Assembly: GCA_028023455.1 (NCBI GenBank)
Contig: JAQFVV010012420.1
Span: 5,024,001-5,088,000 of the forward strand
Length of the DNA stretch: 64,000 bases
Source: Epiperipatus broadwayi
Taxonomy: Eukaryota > Onychophora > Udeonychophora > Euonychophora > Peripatidae
Direction of reading: 5' to 3'
In this document: positions 1-13,754 of the stretch, in pieces
Layout of the letters: each line of letters opens with the position of its first letter
Numbering within the stretch: position 1 is the first letter of the stretch
Program-made: the position numbers and the translations under genes
Notes under the pieces: generated by a model
Database searches by the model: none
Told to the model about the DNA's origin: nothing
The model's input: only the letters and a program-made list of their open reading frames with translations

Positions 1-840
1 TTTTTTTGGACTTTAGGTGTGTCTTTTTAAAGTTACGGTATTTTTTTTGCAGGAGTAAATCAATAATTTGATTCAAAAGCAAGATGTAATAAGTCAATGT
101 TTATTAATCTTAGATTGTTTTTGAGTTTGTGTGTGTCTTTGAAGTTATGGGGTTTTTTTCATTTTTTTTTTGGACTTTATGTGTGTCTTTTTTTAAAGTC
201 ACGGTATTTTTGGTCAAGAGTAAATCAATCATTTTATTAAAAAACCAAGACGTAATTCTAAATCTATCAAAAGTAACGTAATTTATATACTACAATTTAG
301 AATTGATACCCGACTACTATTAGTAAGGACCGTCATTAAAATACTTGATTGAAAAATGATACCCGACTAATTTCCATTTTCTTTTTTTTTTTGGGGACAG
401 TAATGAATCAGAAAGTGGGTTGTTTTTGTTAAGTCTGTCTATATAAAAAGGGTACCGTTATTGAAATACTAAATTTAAAAATGATAGCTGACTAATTTGC
501 GTTTTTTTTGACAGTAATTAATTAGAAAGTGGGGTTTTTTTTGGCAAATCTTGTGTATATATAAAAACAAACAAACCGTAATTCAAATACTCCATTGAAA
601 AAATCAAACCCCATTGAATTTGCTTTTTTTTTTTTTTTAAAGACAGTAATTAATCAGGAACTGGGTTGTTTTTGTTAGTGTGTAGATATAAAAACTAATC
701 TTATTTTGAAATAATAAATGTAACAAAACAAAAAAAAAATAATACTCGACTAATTTTATTTTTCAGACAAGTAATTCCTAATAATTAGACAGTGGGGATT
801 GTTTTTGTTTGTGCGTATATATATAGCAAAAGTAACTGGT
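1..840. repeat. Degenerate T-rich tandem repeat
   Basis: Two unit types recur by eye. A ~165-bp unit starts near 8 and 172, with shared words ggactttaDgtgtgtctttttt and cggtatttttt and 'gtaaatcaat'. A ~125-bp unit recurs four times from about 380 to 800, with shared words gacagtaatDaatDaga, gtgggDtgtttttgtt and tatataaaaa. The strand is strongly T/G-biased. There are no coding features. The composition resembles the tandem tracts near 44.7-45.3 kb (A-rich on this strand) and 61.9-62.8 kb, but I could not establish homology. It looks like decayed satellite-like DNA. Confidence 0.6.
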
Positions 841-1411
841 CACAGACGAATTCTCGCGAAAATGGTACTTTTCGCGTGATCCTTTATTTTTTTCCCCTTT
901 CGCACCCTTAAAAGCAATTTTTGAGAGTTACCCCTTCATAATGGAATCTTCAGGACATTATTACTAAACTTACAACAGTAAAGTAAATTACAACACATTA
1001 AAAAAATAGACGTCTTATCAAATTTAAAAAAACTACGACTGCTTCAAATACACATACTCTCACCCGAAACTACAGAGAGAATAGATATTCTACTATTATG
1101 AGAAAATGATGAACAAAATCGACTACTACGACAGCCAATCAAGGCATTTCTTTCTCTTTGCTTTTAGCATAGAAAAAAAGCCATAACCGTCAGCCGTCAG
1201 GAACTCTTTCTGTGTTTTATCATAGAAAGAAGTCTCTTTGTGTTGGCTTCTGTCGCCGCCTCCTCCGTCCAACATAACGTGATGACTTTTCTGCATTTAT
1301 AACGTAGAAAAATTCCTCTTTGGTTGGGTGAAGGCCGGTGAAACGGTATATTTCTAGGAATTTTCCTAGAAGTAGCGACATCTTAAGGCGAACACCAAGG
1401 ATGAGAAAACA
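841..1411. other. CpG-containing unique segment with short palindromes
   Basis: This stretch is less AT-rich than its surroundings and contains several CpG dinucleotides (for example near 855-880 and 1249-1262). It has a short inverted repeat CGCGAAAA/TTTTCGCG at about 854-875, a CCAAT-like word near 1133, and a palindrome at 1352-1371 (TTCTAGGAA, 2-nt spacer, TTCCTAGAA). No convincing ORF or TATA element was seen. It could be the flank or upstream region of a host gene that was separated by the LINE insertion starting at 1414, or just unique intergenic DNA. Confidence 0.3.
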
Positions 1412-1412
1412 A

Positions 1413-1559
<147 letters not shown>

Positions 1560-2176
1560 AAAGGACTTTATTGAATAACAAGAAAAGGTTACATTTATAA
1601 CTATTTTACCACATGCAGATGAATTGAAGTTAGTATAAATAAGTTGAAAATTGTAATTGGGGGGGGGGGTAACAAAGATAAAGGATATGCATGTGGTTTA
1701 CAAATTTGAGTTTACATTATTTTCTTTAAAATATATACATCCAATTAGTTTTGTGTGCTTGTAAAGCTCTTAGTTCTGTTTTTTATTAGTGTATTTTTTT
1801 TTCTCTATAATTTTGAGCGCTGTTGTAATATTGACCAAGTGGCTGTGTACATCTTTTGGGATACAATTTTTTCATCTCTTAAGCGAAGCTGTTCCATTTT
1901 GTTCCAGAATGTGTTTGGATGTCTTCTTGGATTATTGTTGTACATGAAGGAGCATCTTGTACACCATAGTGAAAACAATATAAAAGTACTTGCTTGAATA
2001 TGTGGGTAGCTACTCTTAATAAATGATTATAAAAGGGTTTAAATGTCAAAATTTCTTTGTTTGTACAATGATGGTATGGATGAACGAATATTATCAAATA
2101 CAGGGCAGGCAAAAAGAAAATGGTCTTGTGTCTCAGTTTCTTTATGACACAACCACCATATGTCTTCTGTATTTAT

Positions 2177-4247
2177 TTAATGCCTTCTATATCTACAAAA
2201 GTGTAATGTTGGCAATGCTTCAAGATTTAATTTTAGTAGAAAATCGTAATATTTGGGTTCTAATGACCAGAATTTAAATTTTCGGGTTAGTTGTCTATTA
2301 TTAATGTTTAAAATTGGTCTTTTATCATTTAAGGGAGAGCAAATTATCTGGTATACATCCCAATATTTAAATTTATCTTGAGGTGGTGAAAAAATAATGT
2401 TTGGAATGTTAAAAATTAGTGTTAGCAAGGTTTTCCAATATCCATTGGTTGGTGGTGGTTTATCTGTTGGAGTAATCTTGAGGAACACTTTCATGTATGG
2501 AAATAAATAAGCACATGCAGAAATGAGATTTAATGTCTTTTGAATGTTAAAAATATGTATTGAATGTAGTCCTAAACCATTTTGTATTAGAGGAGCTTGA
2601 ATACGTTTTAGTGAAACCGAAACAATCTTTTTTTTCCACAGCAACTTTCTACATAACGAGTTTATTTTACTAGTAAAAGATTTAGTGTATAGTATTATTG
2701 GAGAATAGTATGTGATTCGTGTCATAATTAATAGATTAAACAGGGATACTTTTGAATACAGCGAAAGATAAGATTTTGAAAGTGAATCAATTATATTTTC
2801 TATTTTATTTTTAATTTTGTCTTGTATTTGTCGACGCATTTCTAAATTGCTCAAATAGAAGGGGAATCTCACAAAAGAGCTGGTTTTTTTTATAAATGTT
2901 GTGTGTGAAATTGTCCTGTATATATTGACCACGCAGAAGATTTATCCATGTTAAACTCCAGCTTGTATTTATTAGTGTATGAATTAAGAATTTTCAATAG
3001 AGTTGGGATCTGTTTTTTAGAAGTTAAAAAAATCGAGACATCATCCATGTAGGCAATACAGGAGATGTTTGCTTTTAGACCAGGTATGTATATGCCTAAT
3101 AATTCTTTTTCTATCATATTCAGTAAGGGATTGATATAGAAAGTAAAAAAAAGAGCACTTAGTGGTGAACCTTCTGGAATTGAACAGTAAGGTACAAAAG
3201 AGAGGGAATTCTTACCATTAAGTGTAATATGTATTTCTCGACTTAATAGAAGATTGGTGATTAAATATATTAAGGATCTCGGTATTGTTGTGTCTGCTAA
3301 TGCTTCAACAAGGAGTTCAATTAGAATCATATCAAATGCTGATTTTATATCCAGTTGGATTACAACTGGACTATATTTTTTATTATTTCTGACAGAATCA
3401 ATAACTGTTTTGAATAGAAAGGCTGCTTGCATTGTAGACGAGCCTTTCTTAGCAAACTGCATTTTAGATAGTATAGGTATAATATAGGGTTCTATTTTGT
3501 CTTTAATGATTGACTCCAGCAGCTTGATACCCAGAGGGCTCACTGATATGGGCCTTAGATTGTTTGGTGTGGTTATTTTTTCATGTGTTTTGATAAATGG
3601 TACTAGTAAAATAGGGTATAATCCATGTATATGATGGATCTTTTTTGTTAGAAAGTTTGCTAGATTACACAGATACTGAGCAGTAAAATTTTCTAAATGC
3701 TTGAATACAAAGCAAGGTATACCATGCATTCCTGGGTGACTGGAGTTTGGGGTTGATGCTAATTTTTGAATAAAGTCTTTGGGAGTAAATACTATATCTT
3801 CTGGCTCCCAAGAAAAAATGACGCAGGGCTGAATTTTTTCTTCTCTTGAAGTTTGGATTTAAAATGTGTGTAGAGAGGTAGCAACATGTTGTAACCAGAA
3901 ATTATATCTTCTTGTATTTTAATTGCTGTCGGTATGCGAATCGATGGCTTTTGTCCCAGTGCCCAGTGAATATAGTGTCTGGACCATGTGTATGTCTGTG
4001 TCAAAAAGAGTTTTCTTTTTTTAATTGCCAGGTATTCTTTAAGTTCTTCAGAGACTGATTTATAAAGTTTCTTCAGGGCAATCACATTTGAACAGCCTTG
4101 TTTATTTGTAGTACTGTTTGTGATTCTTTTGTGTGTTTCATCTACAAGAGCTAGAAGCCTTGAAGGGGCTGGGGTAGCCCTTGTTATGACATCAATTGTA
4201 TATGAAATAATGTTAACAAAGGCAATCCATGTTTGCACTGGATCCAT
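2177..4247 (-). pseudogene. LINE reverse transcriptase and C-terminal region remnant
   Basis: The segment 4247-3792 is the linker and N-terminal region (151 residues, basic). After a frameshift near 3790 the RT domain runs to about 2890. It shows LRPISVSPLG (finger region), QLDIKSAFD (motif A aspartate), PEGSPLSALFF (motif B), AYMDDVSIF (the catalytic YMDD, near 3035-3060) and LEFNMDKS (motif D). A further shift near 2900 leads to the thumb and connection region (2932 to 2177), with SKVSLFNLLIMTRITYY and LLWKKK. Similar reading continues to about 1879 in another frame. The gene is dead because of multiple frameshifts, but the key catalytic residues are still present. Confidence 0.85.
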
Positions 4248-4248
4248 T

Positions 4249-5012
4249 TCAATGTCTCAAAGTTTGAAGATATATATATATTTCTGAGAATAAATATTCT
4301 GGGGTTCGACATGGAAGAAGCACTCTAATTGTGTTTCCAATAGATGTTATTGATCTGTATATAAAATCATTCTTTAGTGAAACAATAATTGCAGAATGAT
4401 CTGATAATGATGAGTTTTTTATTGTTAGGCTGATCATGTGATGTAACACTGGTGAGTAGAAGACCAGGTCAATTAATGATGAAAACCTGCCATTATTAAA
4501 TGTTATTGAATTCTGTAAAAGATAGCCTTCTCCACTCATGAGTGGTATGGCTAGTAAGTGCAACCATTTTGTGACAAACTCATTGTATGACATGTTGAAA
4601 TCACCAAGTAAAATTAATGGATGTGATGAGGATGGTATTTTGGAATTTATAATTTGAATGACTTTATTAATTACTGTGTGATTTGGAGGTAAATAAACAA
4701 ATGCTACATTCAATGTAACTGTTTTATCATATAATGTTATAATTAATATGTGTGCATCTATATATATTATTTTGAATGAATAGAGCAGGTTTTCATTACT
4801 ACTACTCCTGTTCCTGCTGAGGGTAAAAATGATGCTTGGAAGAATGCTGAGTATCCTTGATTATTAAGATAGTTAGATGGATTAATCTGAGATTTATTAT
4901 AAATTTTTGTTTCAAGTAGTCCTAGCAAATGAGGTTGTATAATTTCAAGCCATTTATTAATTGATAGTTTTTTTCTGGTGAGTATTTTTATATTCATTAT
5001 AGTTTCACTCAA
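4249..5012 (-). pseudogene. LINE apurinic-type endonuclease domain remnant
   Basis: Two pieces in different frames. The first (5012 to 4767) holds the N-terminal part, with NIKILT (catalytic Asn region) and GLLETK (catalytic Glu). The second (4713 to 4249) holds LLGDFNMSYN (the GDFN motif) and LSDHSAIIV (the SDH motif). A frameshift separates them near 4760. These motifs are the signature of the endonuclease that nicks target DNA for target-primed reverse transcription. Immediately downstream a one-base shift leads into the linker to the RT domain. Confidence 0.8.
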
Positions 5013-5310
5013 TAAAAACAGAACACACCTGATGTAGTAATTAGATTATAATTTTATATAGTTTAGATAACTTGCACAAATTATGACAAAGAATTTTTAT
5101 GTCTGGAGGTTCTACTTCCTCCCTCCTGTGATAATTTTTGCACATTTGCTTTTTTATTGGTGCTAAGGTCTTCATCTGAAGTGTATTCAAACTCGGTATC
5201 TGTTGAACTCATATTTGCTTTTCTTATTTTTTTTTATGATCTAATGTCTGGGGCATATCATCTTCACTAAGATCAATAGGCACTGCTGCATTTTTTCTGC
5301 TTAGTTTGCT

Positions 5311-6583
5311 TCACAGTCTGCCTGGTTTTTCATTTATTTTCAGGTCTGTAGGTGGCAGGCAGGGCACTAGATAGTCTATAATATCTTGCGAAGTTTTGTT
5401 AAGGGGTGTTTTTGATTGTTTGTGATTTTGGCAATCACTTTTTAATATTTCTTGTTGAGATGGGCTATTTTCTTGTAACACTGGTTTATCCTCGTCATTC
5501 CGTGATTGATTTTCAGGTAAAATTGATTCACTTTTGTCATTTACTGAGTGCTCTCTGGTGATGTTTAGATCGTCTGTTACACCATCATTAATTGGATTAT
5601 TTTGATAGCAAATTATAGTTGATTCACTTATCGGTTGAGGAGTGAAATCTGTGTTATTTACTGGCGCATTTCCACATTGATGACTTGAGGTTGCTCTCAT
5701 ATCACAGTGTTTACATTTAAGTTTTGGGCATGCATTTATAATATGCCCTCATTGTTTGCAGTGAAAACATTGCGGTTTAAGTCCATGAATTATTAAGAGT
5801 AGCGTCGCTTCGTGATCGGTTATAAGTGGGAATATTATTTGGATTTACATTTTGATTTAATTTAACTTTAAAATGATAACTGTTTCCATAGATCGGTATC
5901 GGAGTTCCTTTTAAATATATAGGTTGAAAGGCAATAACAACTCCGAACGGTTGCATTAATTTATTGAGGTCATTTATTGTATAGTTAAAGTACTTATTTT
6001 TGATTGTGCCGGTAATAAAATTTTTTCTATATTGGTTAACTTTTACTAAAGCATATTTCCCTAACGTTTTAATTGTTTTATCAAATTTGTTTTTTTGTTC
6101 TTCTCTATAGAATTCAATAGCAAGATAGCGAGGATTTGGATGACTTGCAATGCGCAATATAGAATCCCATAAATTATTTGTGCTTAATTCTTCGTATAGC
6201 AAATCCTTAGGAAATCTATACAGCAAACAATTTATATCTGTAATTGCGAGAATAACAGACCGGTCAGTAAAGAAACATTTAAACGACATAAATAGGTCAC
6301 GTGGGATGGTCGTATTAAAGCGTTCAGAAATTTTTATTAGACTTTCATTAGTTCAGATCTCTTCTATTACGTTAACTGTTAATGGATCAGATTCTGAAAT
6401 CACATCTAGTTTCATTTGATCATTCATTGTTAAATGATGAAATCTTGAAACTGGAGTTTGATTTTTTTCCACATTCTGAGGAAAATCTCCTTTTTTAGTG
6501 GATGCTTTGATTGCATCAGCATAAGAAATGCTTGCTGCGTTCAAAGAGATCACCATATTGGAGTAAAAAAACCACTTGCACAC
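5311..6583 (-). pseudogene. LINE ORF1 (gag-like, zinc-knuckle) remnant
   Basis: Reading begins at 6583. A stop at 6353-6355 is in frame with the next segment (6289 to 5777), so it is a single nonsense change. After 5777 the reading continues in another frame. There, between about 5765 and 5680, cysteine/histidine spacing fits zinc knuckles: CFHC, then a TGA stop, then GHIINAC, followed by CKHC and a later HQC. The 6289-5777 segment (170 residues) contains a predicted globular domain ending in a basic, polar stretch. The tail (5700 to 5311) is rich in Asn, Ser and Gln, as in disordered gag tails. Function inferred from family: RNA-binding chaperone of the LINE ribonucleoprotein. It is inactive here because of at least two stops and one frameshift. 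Confidence 0.7.
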
Positions 6584-6600
6584 AAATTCCTCGTCGGAGG

Positions 6601-7234
6601 AGTTTTCTTAAGTTTAAAAAACTATATATACTGAATATTGGGTTGCTTAGAATCAATACGGTTTATTTTAAATAAAAAATTTTTTAGTTTTATTATTACT
6701 AGAAATATATAGTATATCCTACCAATATCTACGATCACCAAACCAGCTGGCGCATGTGCACTCTTATGTATGTTTTATTATTATTATTATTATTATTATT
6801 ATGATGATGATGATGATGATGTTATATGATATTGATACACATCACATTTTGGTATGGTAAACAACTTTGTTAACTATATGTTTTTGTGTACATTTTTCTA
6901 TATTCATGAATTCCATTCAGTAGTGATAGTTGTGCAATATCTCATTTAATTAAGTTATGTCGAGTTAACTGGATATCAGCCATAAAAGATATAGTTTGAA
7001 CCTGGGTGCTAGTGGCACCCATTTTGAAGCTTTATCTATTCAAAACAATTAAATTTTCTAGTAATTTCAGGCTTTATAAAAATTATATCATATAATGTGC
7101 AGGAAATATTAATGTATGTGATAATCATTACACATAATAGTATTTATTCCTATAATGTCCTACAGTATACTCATTATAAAATACAGTAATATAATGACTG
7201 TTCCATTTGAATATGGAGTAAGGAGGGTATCCTG

Positions 7235-7236
<2 letters not shown>
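6601..7236. other. AT-rich intergenic DNA with (ATT)n(GAT)n microsatellite
   Basis: No ORF or recognisable element. A compound trinucleotide microsatellite, ATT repeats then GAT repeats, lies at about 6776-6821. Confidence 0.5.

Positions 7237-7289
<53 letters not shown>
7237..7289. repeat. (TA)n microsatellite
   Basis: About 26 perfect TA units. It directly abuts the end of the LTR-like repeat that starts at 7290. The same junction pattern is seen at 53.48 kb. Confidence 0.95.
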
Positions 7290-7293
<4 letters not shown>

Positions 7294-8340
7294 CCCTCAC
7301 CACATATGAGTAAACAAAATAATGCTCCAGCTAAAACTTTCATTCTTAATATAATAGAAACGAGTCTTAATAATACCTTGCAATAATTTTTCCCACTAGA
7401 CTAGCTCAAATTAATAATAAAGAATATAGGGTTTGATTTTAAATAAAGAAATAATAAATAATATAATAATAATAATTATGAGACATTTTAAAGGTAAAGT
7501 AGTAGGATTACATTGAGCATATATCCCAAAGGATACAATCTCAATGACATAAGAACATTATCCCCCCTTTATTTCAAATAATAATATAAATCCATAGCAT
7601 TCTTAAGACTTTAAAATATTATAAATAATTTAATACAATATTACTAAATAAATTCTAAACTCTGTTATTTAAATATAATCATCTCAGGTTCTTTAAATAA
7701 AATCATTCACTTAATTTATAATATCTTGTAGCTAAGTATGATGAGGGATTTTGCATCATTCTTAATCACACCTAAACAACAACAATAATAATAAAGATAA
7801 TATTCCTACACTTAATCTAACTAACAATTGGTACTATGTTTACTATTTAATAATCTGGTCACTAATAATAATAATAATTATAATAATAATAATAACAACC
7901 CAATTCTTTTATTTATCATGTGGCATGTTAAGAGTAACAATATGTGGCAATAAGAAATATCCTTAATTATATGGCAGTATTTTAAATAATAAATTATGAC
8001 TAAAAACAATATTATACTATGTGATATTTCTTTGTCAGATTCTAAATAATAATTATCATCATTTGAATAAATAAATCTTTTAAAATTATAATGTATAAAA
8101 TATGTTTAATTCTGAATTCGGTGGATCGAATCTTGTGGAAGTGAATGGATCAATGACAACACAGACAACAAGTTTTATAAAAACAACTTTAACACATTTA
8201 TTCTAACAAAACAACTATGTACAAAATATTTACAAAATTAAGTAAACTATATACAAAATTAAATAAAAGAAAGATTAGATTACAGATTTTTAATCTAAAA
8301 AAAATCAATAGGTAAGCCTTCGCTCTGGCTTATGAATTTT
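7290..8340 (-). mobile_element. LTR-like repeat family B, copy 1
   Basis: Shares ordered blocks with 53,490-54,530 and more weakly with 24,640-25,850. Shared words include ttgtDccctcac at the lower edge, 'atgatgagggatttt' near 7739, a 'tgtggcaataa' block, and on the minus strand an AATAAA word followed by a 'gttgtttttDtaaaac' block near 8170-8210. Reading on the minus strand, the order TATA-like tract (near 8250), polyadenylation-type signal, then an end in ...AACA next to (TA)n resembles an LTR. I see no coding region attached. The family assignment is inference; only the repeat relationship is seen. Confidence 0.5.
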
Positions 8341-10074
8341 TATATTTAAAGAATACATATCATACATGAATATTCAAATCTTATTATTTACTTTACAAAA
8401 TTATATTATATTTGCTACTAGTTTAATGAATATGAAAACATTACTTCACTTTCAGAAAATATAAAAAAAAAAAAAATATCTAGCATAATGTTTTATCAAT
8501 TGAAATATGTTTTATGTTTATTCTAAATTACTAAAATATAAAATGACAAACAATGTTTATTTGTGTATTAAATTAATTTGCTTGACACCATTCTAAGTTT
8601 AAAGGTATGTGGTTCATGTTCAAAAACAAAATATAAAATTATCAAATAAAATATAAGTATTCATCATACATTTCACATTCCTCAGTTTGATGTTTCATTG
8701 TAAAATATGCATTATTTCAAAAAAATATTGTTGATTTATGAAAAATCAAAAAAATATCAAAAAGTATTTGAAAAATATATTAGGAATAGTTATGATTCCT
8801 TTATCATCAAAATTATTTCAAAAAATATTAAGAAAAATTATGATTCCTTTATTATCTCACAATCAGCATTAGACATTCAATATCATTTGTATTTTTACTC
8901 GATTCAAAACTTATCTTGCCTTCTTAAAAACAATTCATATTTCTAAATTTATCCATTCTTCTTCTTTCAAAATACTAGACTACACGATGCATTACTAATC
9001 AAATGCCAATAGTGATACAATGCATAGGACATGATGGAATAACTAGAGTAAAGACTCAATAGTATAAAACAATTCAATAATCCACATGGAAATCAGTGTG
9101 AAACAATAGGTATGACATCATCTAATACATGAAAAACAATGTCTTGGCTTTCCTTTAGTACCTACAGAACATTTAAATATGAATATCAAACACTGTCCAT
9201 GGAAATAAATACAAAATACAGGGCTACATTAACTGTATTTGCATAATAACTACTTAGATATAATATAGGCTAATTCTTCTATCTTCTTAACTACATCCTA
9301 CAAATATAAACATTCATGGTTTCATTTTTTTACTCCCCGGTCACTACCATCTAAAATTTTTTAAAGATTTAGAAAATCAACATTGTAAAATAAACTAGGC
9401 AATTTTCGCAATAATAAACAAAGTTAACACATTACTTTATCAAACCATGACTTTTATAAAAAAAGGTTTTACACACTTAAACTTAACTACAAATACAAAT
9501 GACTTTGATTAAAATATTTGGTCAATATTCATATATTTAAAATAAATATAATATGGTTTATTTAGCAAAGAATCATATAAATTTATAGTCATATAATGAA
9601 CTTTATAAATAATATACATATATTAATAGCTTATATCACTTAACAAAAGAAAAATCTATATGTGTTATTAACTCACACATCCATATGTTCATTCATTCAT
9701 GTAACATAAGATGAATATTTTAAAACTTCAAGCAATTCTAAAATATATATATATACATCATATAATAATTAAAACAAATTACCTATGTGATTTGCCATTT
9801 GCAATCACATCTTTTGATGTCTTCTGGTCCAGTTTTCATAAAATAAAATAAAAAACCACCAATGTCATTCATACAGCATTCAAAATAGACTAATATATTA
9901 TAAAGAAATGTTTTCAAAAGTTTTTAAAAAAAATTGTTAAAAGTTTTAAAGTTAATATTATTATAATTAAAAGTTCCTAAAAATGTAACTTCTACTGTAA
10001 CCTATAATAAATTATAATTCTAATGTTAGTATATTTTTTAAAAATAATAATGAAATTTAAATTTACGTAATCTT
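8341..10074. other. AT-rich non-coding stretch
   Basis: No supported gene. One 79-codon open frame at 8707-8946 is Lys/Ile/Ser-rich, as expected from AT-rich composition, and contains an internal near-repeat (words 'tatgattcctttat' twice). The region may be the upstream continuation of the minus-strand LTR-like repeat, but I could not align it to the other copies. Confidence 0.4.
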
Positions 10075-10910
10075 TTTTTTACAAACTGTAATATTTTAAA
10101 CAGCATTAAACTGTTGCACATGCACTTTGGATTTTAACTATAAAATGAATGAATACAAACATTTCAAACACATGATAAAGTCTTTGGAAAAGATAGAATG
10201 GCATCTATCTTTTCGAACCCAAACGCTTTTGTATAGGCGAATCTTAAGTGTTTGAAAGTGAAAGTGTGAAGATATTAAATAATCACCTTAAATTACTTTT
10301 ACATGCTTGAATGAATGACGCTGGTAAAATTTATTAGAATTTACATACATCATTCTTATTTGAAATTAAATGTATGTAAATAAGCCAATTATTTTGTATA
10401 GCGCGATGTTTTTTTACAAACTGTAATATTTTAACCAGCATTAAACTGTTGCACATGTGCTTTGGATTTTAACTATAAAATGAATGAATACAAACACTTC
10501 AAACATATGATAAAGTCTTTGGAAAAGATAGAATGGCCATCTATCTTTTCGAACCCAAACGCTTTTGTATGGGCGAATCTTAAGTGTTTGAAAGTGAAAG
10601 CGTGAAGATATTAAATAATCACCTTAAATTACTTTTACATGCTTGAATGAATGACGCTGGTAAAATTTATTAGAATTTACGATACATCATTCTTATTTGA
10701 AATTAAATGTATGTAAATAAGTCAATTATTTTATATAGCTGATTTTTTTACAAACTGTAATATTTTAACCAGCATTAAACTGTTGCACATGCGCTTTGGA
10801 TTTTAACTATAAAATGAATGAATACAAACACTTCAAACACATGATAAAGTCTCTGGAAAAGATAGAATGGCCATCTATCTTTTTGAACCCAAATGCTTTT
10901 GAATGGGTGA
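10075..10910. repeat. Three tandem ~335-bp units, family P
   Basis: The word acaaactgtaatatttt starts at 10081, 10416 and 10750, giving periods of 335 and 334 bp. The third unit stops near 10,905. Each unit has a ~115-bp segment that matches one arm of the palindrome at 63,334-63,563. It is followed by a short hairpin (gaaaagatag ... ctatcttttc), then a right half that does not mirror the left (aacccaaacgcttttgta...). The units differ by scattered substitutions and a few indels. Confidence 0.85.
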
Positions 10911-13750
10911 ATATTCTCCAGGATAGAAACAATGTGATATCACTTAAAAATATTTATTTCAGGTAGGTTATCCATTTCTTCCATGCACATAAATTCCTTC
11001 TTCAGTGAGAGATGCATCATTTTTGGTGACACTTAACAAGCACACAATTTAGCATAAACAAACATCTTTTCATTTTAAAATTATATTTCAATAAGGCACA
11101 TATAAAGTAAACAGACGAATCCAAGTTTCAAATACAAAAAGTTATTTATTTCTAATATAATAATATTTTTTTTTATTATCCTTTTTTTTTTTGAAATTAA
11201 ATTATAGCAATTTATACTACAGATTTTTTAATTTAAATATTTTTTTTTTAAAAATATAACTTTTGTTAAAACAATTATGTTCTTTATAGCAGTTATCTTT
11301 TTAAAATGCTTCACTTCTAAGAGTTTAAGCATAATTAAATATAATTCTTTTAAATAATGTCAATATTATAGACATAGAGAGAGCAATATATTTTATAGCT
11401 CATCTTAAATATTTTACAAAGTTTAGAGGTAAATTATATTTTAGTCTTTTCCGATAATTTTCCTTAAAAATGTTTTTTAGTTTTAAAATTTATAAATACA
11501 GACATCTCCACTATATAAAACATACCTCTGGACAATATTTGATTGCAACTCTGAAATACTTTGCAAAAATAAACAGATAAATTCTTATATAGCACTGGAA
11601 AACGATGCTTCCATAAATTTTTTGGTTTTTCATTGTCAATCTCATATATAAGACAATAGATTCCTGTTCCAAAATTTATCACAGAATTTTAATTAAGCTT
11701 TAGAATAATCCACTAGAAGGAAATATACTGGGTTTATTCAGATATTTTTGGTTGAACTATATACTAGTTTTTAAATCATTTTGACTTCTCAAAAAAAAAA
11801 CTATATTAAAAATTTAAAGAATTATCTTTTTTTTAAAAAATATATTACAAACCTATAGTAATATAACTTGATACTATTTTTTAAAACAATAACCACAACA
11901 ACTTCATTACACAATATTTATACCTGTTCCTTTAAACAAATTTGATTGGCTGACAAATCATCAGATTACAGACTCATTTATATATTTCCCAGTTATGTAC
12001 TTTTAAAAATTATAAATAAAATTATGAGACATCATTTAAAAATAATAATAATAAATATTTAATACCCAATTTATTTTAGAATTTATCACAAATATTTAAA
12101 CTGATACATTTTATTAATTCTTACTAATTTATGAAATTATAAGAATATTTAGTTTAAAATGCAGCAATTTTTTACTTACATTTGGTAGTTTAGAATATCT
12201 CTAAAAGTTAAATAATATTTATTCAAGTGTATCTCATCATGTATAAAATGTTTCACTTCCATAAATGATTTTAGAAAGTAATTAAAAACTTTCTCTAAAA
12301 CCTTGCATGCACAATACACATATCATCAGTCATGTGATTTGCACTCCAGACAAATGTTGCAATTTTTGAAATTTACTGTCTGTAATAAAATAAATGAATA
12401 TTTAATTTAAAAAAAACCCACATTAAAATATTAAATGTAATAATAAAAATCTAGAAGAATAAATTTTGACATTTTATAACATTACTTAAAAGTTAAAACA
12501 TTAGATATATCATAAGATATGAAGAACTTCAATAAATAATTATTATATAATTTAAACACAATTTTAGAAGATAAATTTAATAACTTATTCAATTATATTA
12601 CACATTATATTAAAATCAATGGTTTTTTTAAAGATTTATTTAGCAAGATATTCAATACTTTTTTAAAATATAACTAAGACCAATCCTTCCAACCATACAA
12701 TATTAAATTATTCTGCCTTTTTCTTATTATTTTAACATGTAAAATAACTTTAAAATATTTTCTATCTTTCTATGTCTTTATTTTGGCAAGTTTTAAAACT
12801 ATTTAGATATTATTATAATTATAATGCCTATACTTCTTCTAATTTAAATTTTTTAAAGAAATTGGCTTTTTAGAACATTCTGCCCTAATGAAAATGATAC
12901 AATATATGAATGTAAATAAAATAAAATGTCCAATATGTAATAAATACTGTAATTTAGTATTAATGAATTTAACAGTAATAATATAAAAGTACTTAATCCA
13001 CAAAAGTACTTTCAGTTAATCACATAACCATTAACTATCATTTCAATCCAAATATAATGAAAGTAAATGTCATCAAGTCATATTTTTTAATTTCCAAATT
13101 TTAACAATTAACAAATTGTCAATTAATTATAGATTCTATTTATGAAAATTGTCTCTTTAACCTTTTTTTAATTATTATGGTTTCTCTCCTAATGAAGAAT
13201 CTTAATGATTTTCTAGAGTTATTTTAAGTAACTTAAAAATATGACATTTTTAAATATCATTGATTAATTTACTACTCATATCATAGCATTAGAATTAGAT
13301 AATATAGAATTTTTTGGGTAGATTAGTTCTGTTAGAGGAGAGGACATTATTTGCCGATATGGTAAAATACGTCTAGAAAGTATTAATTTGTAAAGTATGC
13401 TTATTCAGTCTTCATTACTTTATAAATTATATATAAATATATTATTCAAGTGAATTCTTGTGTACAAAAATTATGATGAAACATAATTGAGATTTGAAAC
13501 AGATAAATAATTTTTTTAGTATAACTAATTTGACTACTGATTCCACATTCACATAAACCAATATTTACTTATAGATATTGAGATTAATAATGGATGAAAA
13601 TGATATACATATAAACTTTTCCCAGCGGTTAAAACTATATAATAACTTGATTAACATTCCAACACTGGGTTATAGAGTAAATAAAAATACTCTCAATCTA
13701 AAGCATAAGACAAGTCTTGAAAAAATAAGAATAGACCAGCTTGCTCTTTT
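10911..13750. other. AT-rich non-coding stretch
   Basis: I see no recognisable gene or element. Open frames at 11464-11682 (minus) and 13578-13835 (plus, 85 codons) match nothing I recognise and have the composition expected of random AT-rich DNA. The second overlaps the left arm of the small inverted repeat listed at 13,755. Confidence 0.4.
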
Positions 13751-13754
13751 TACT

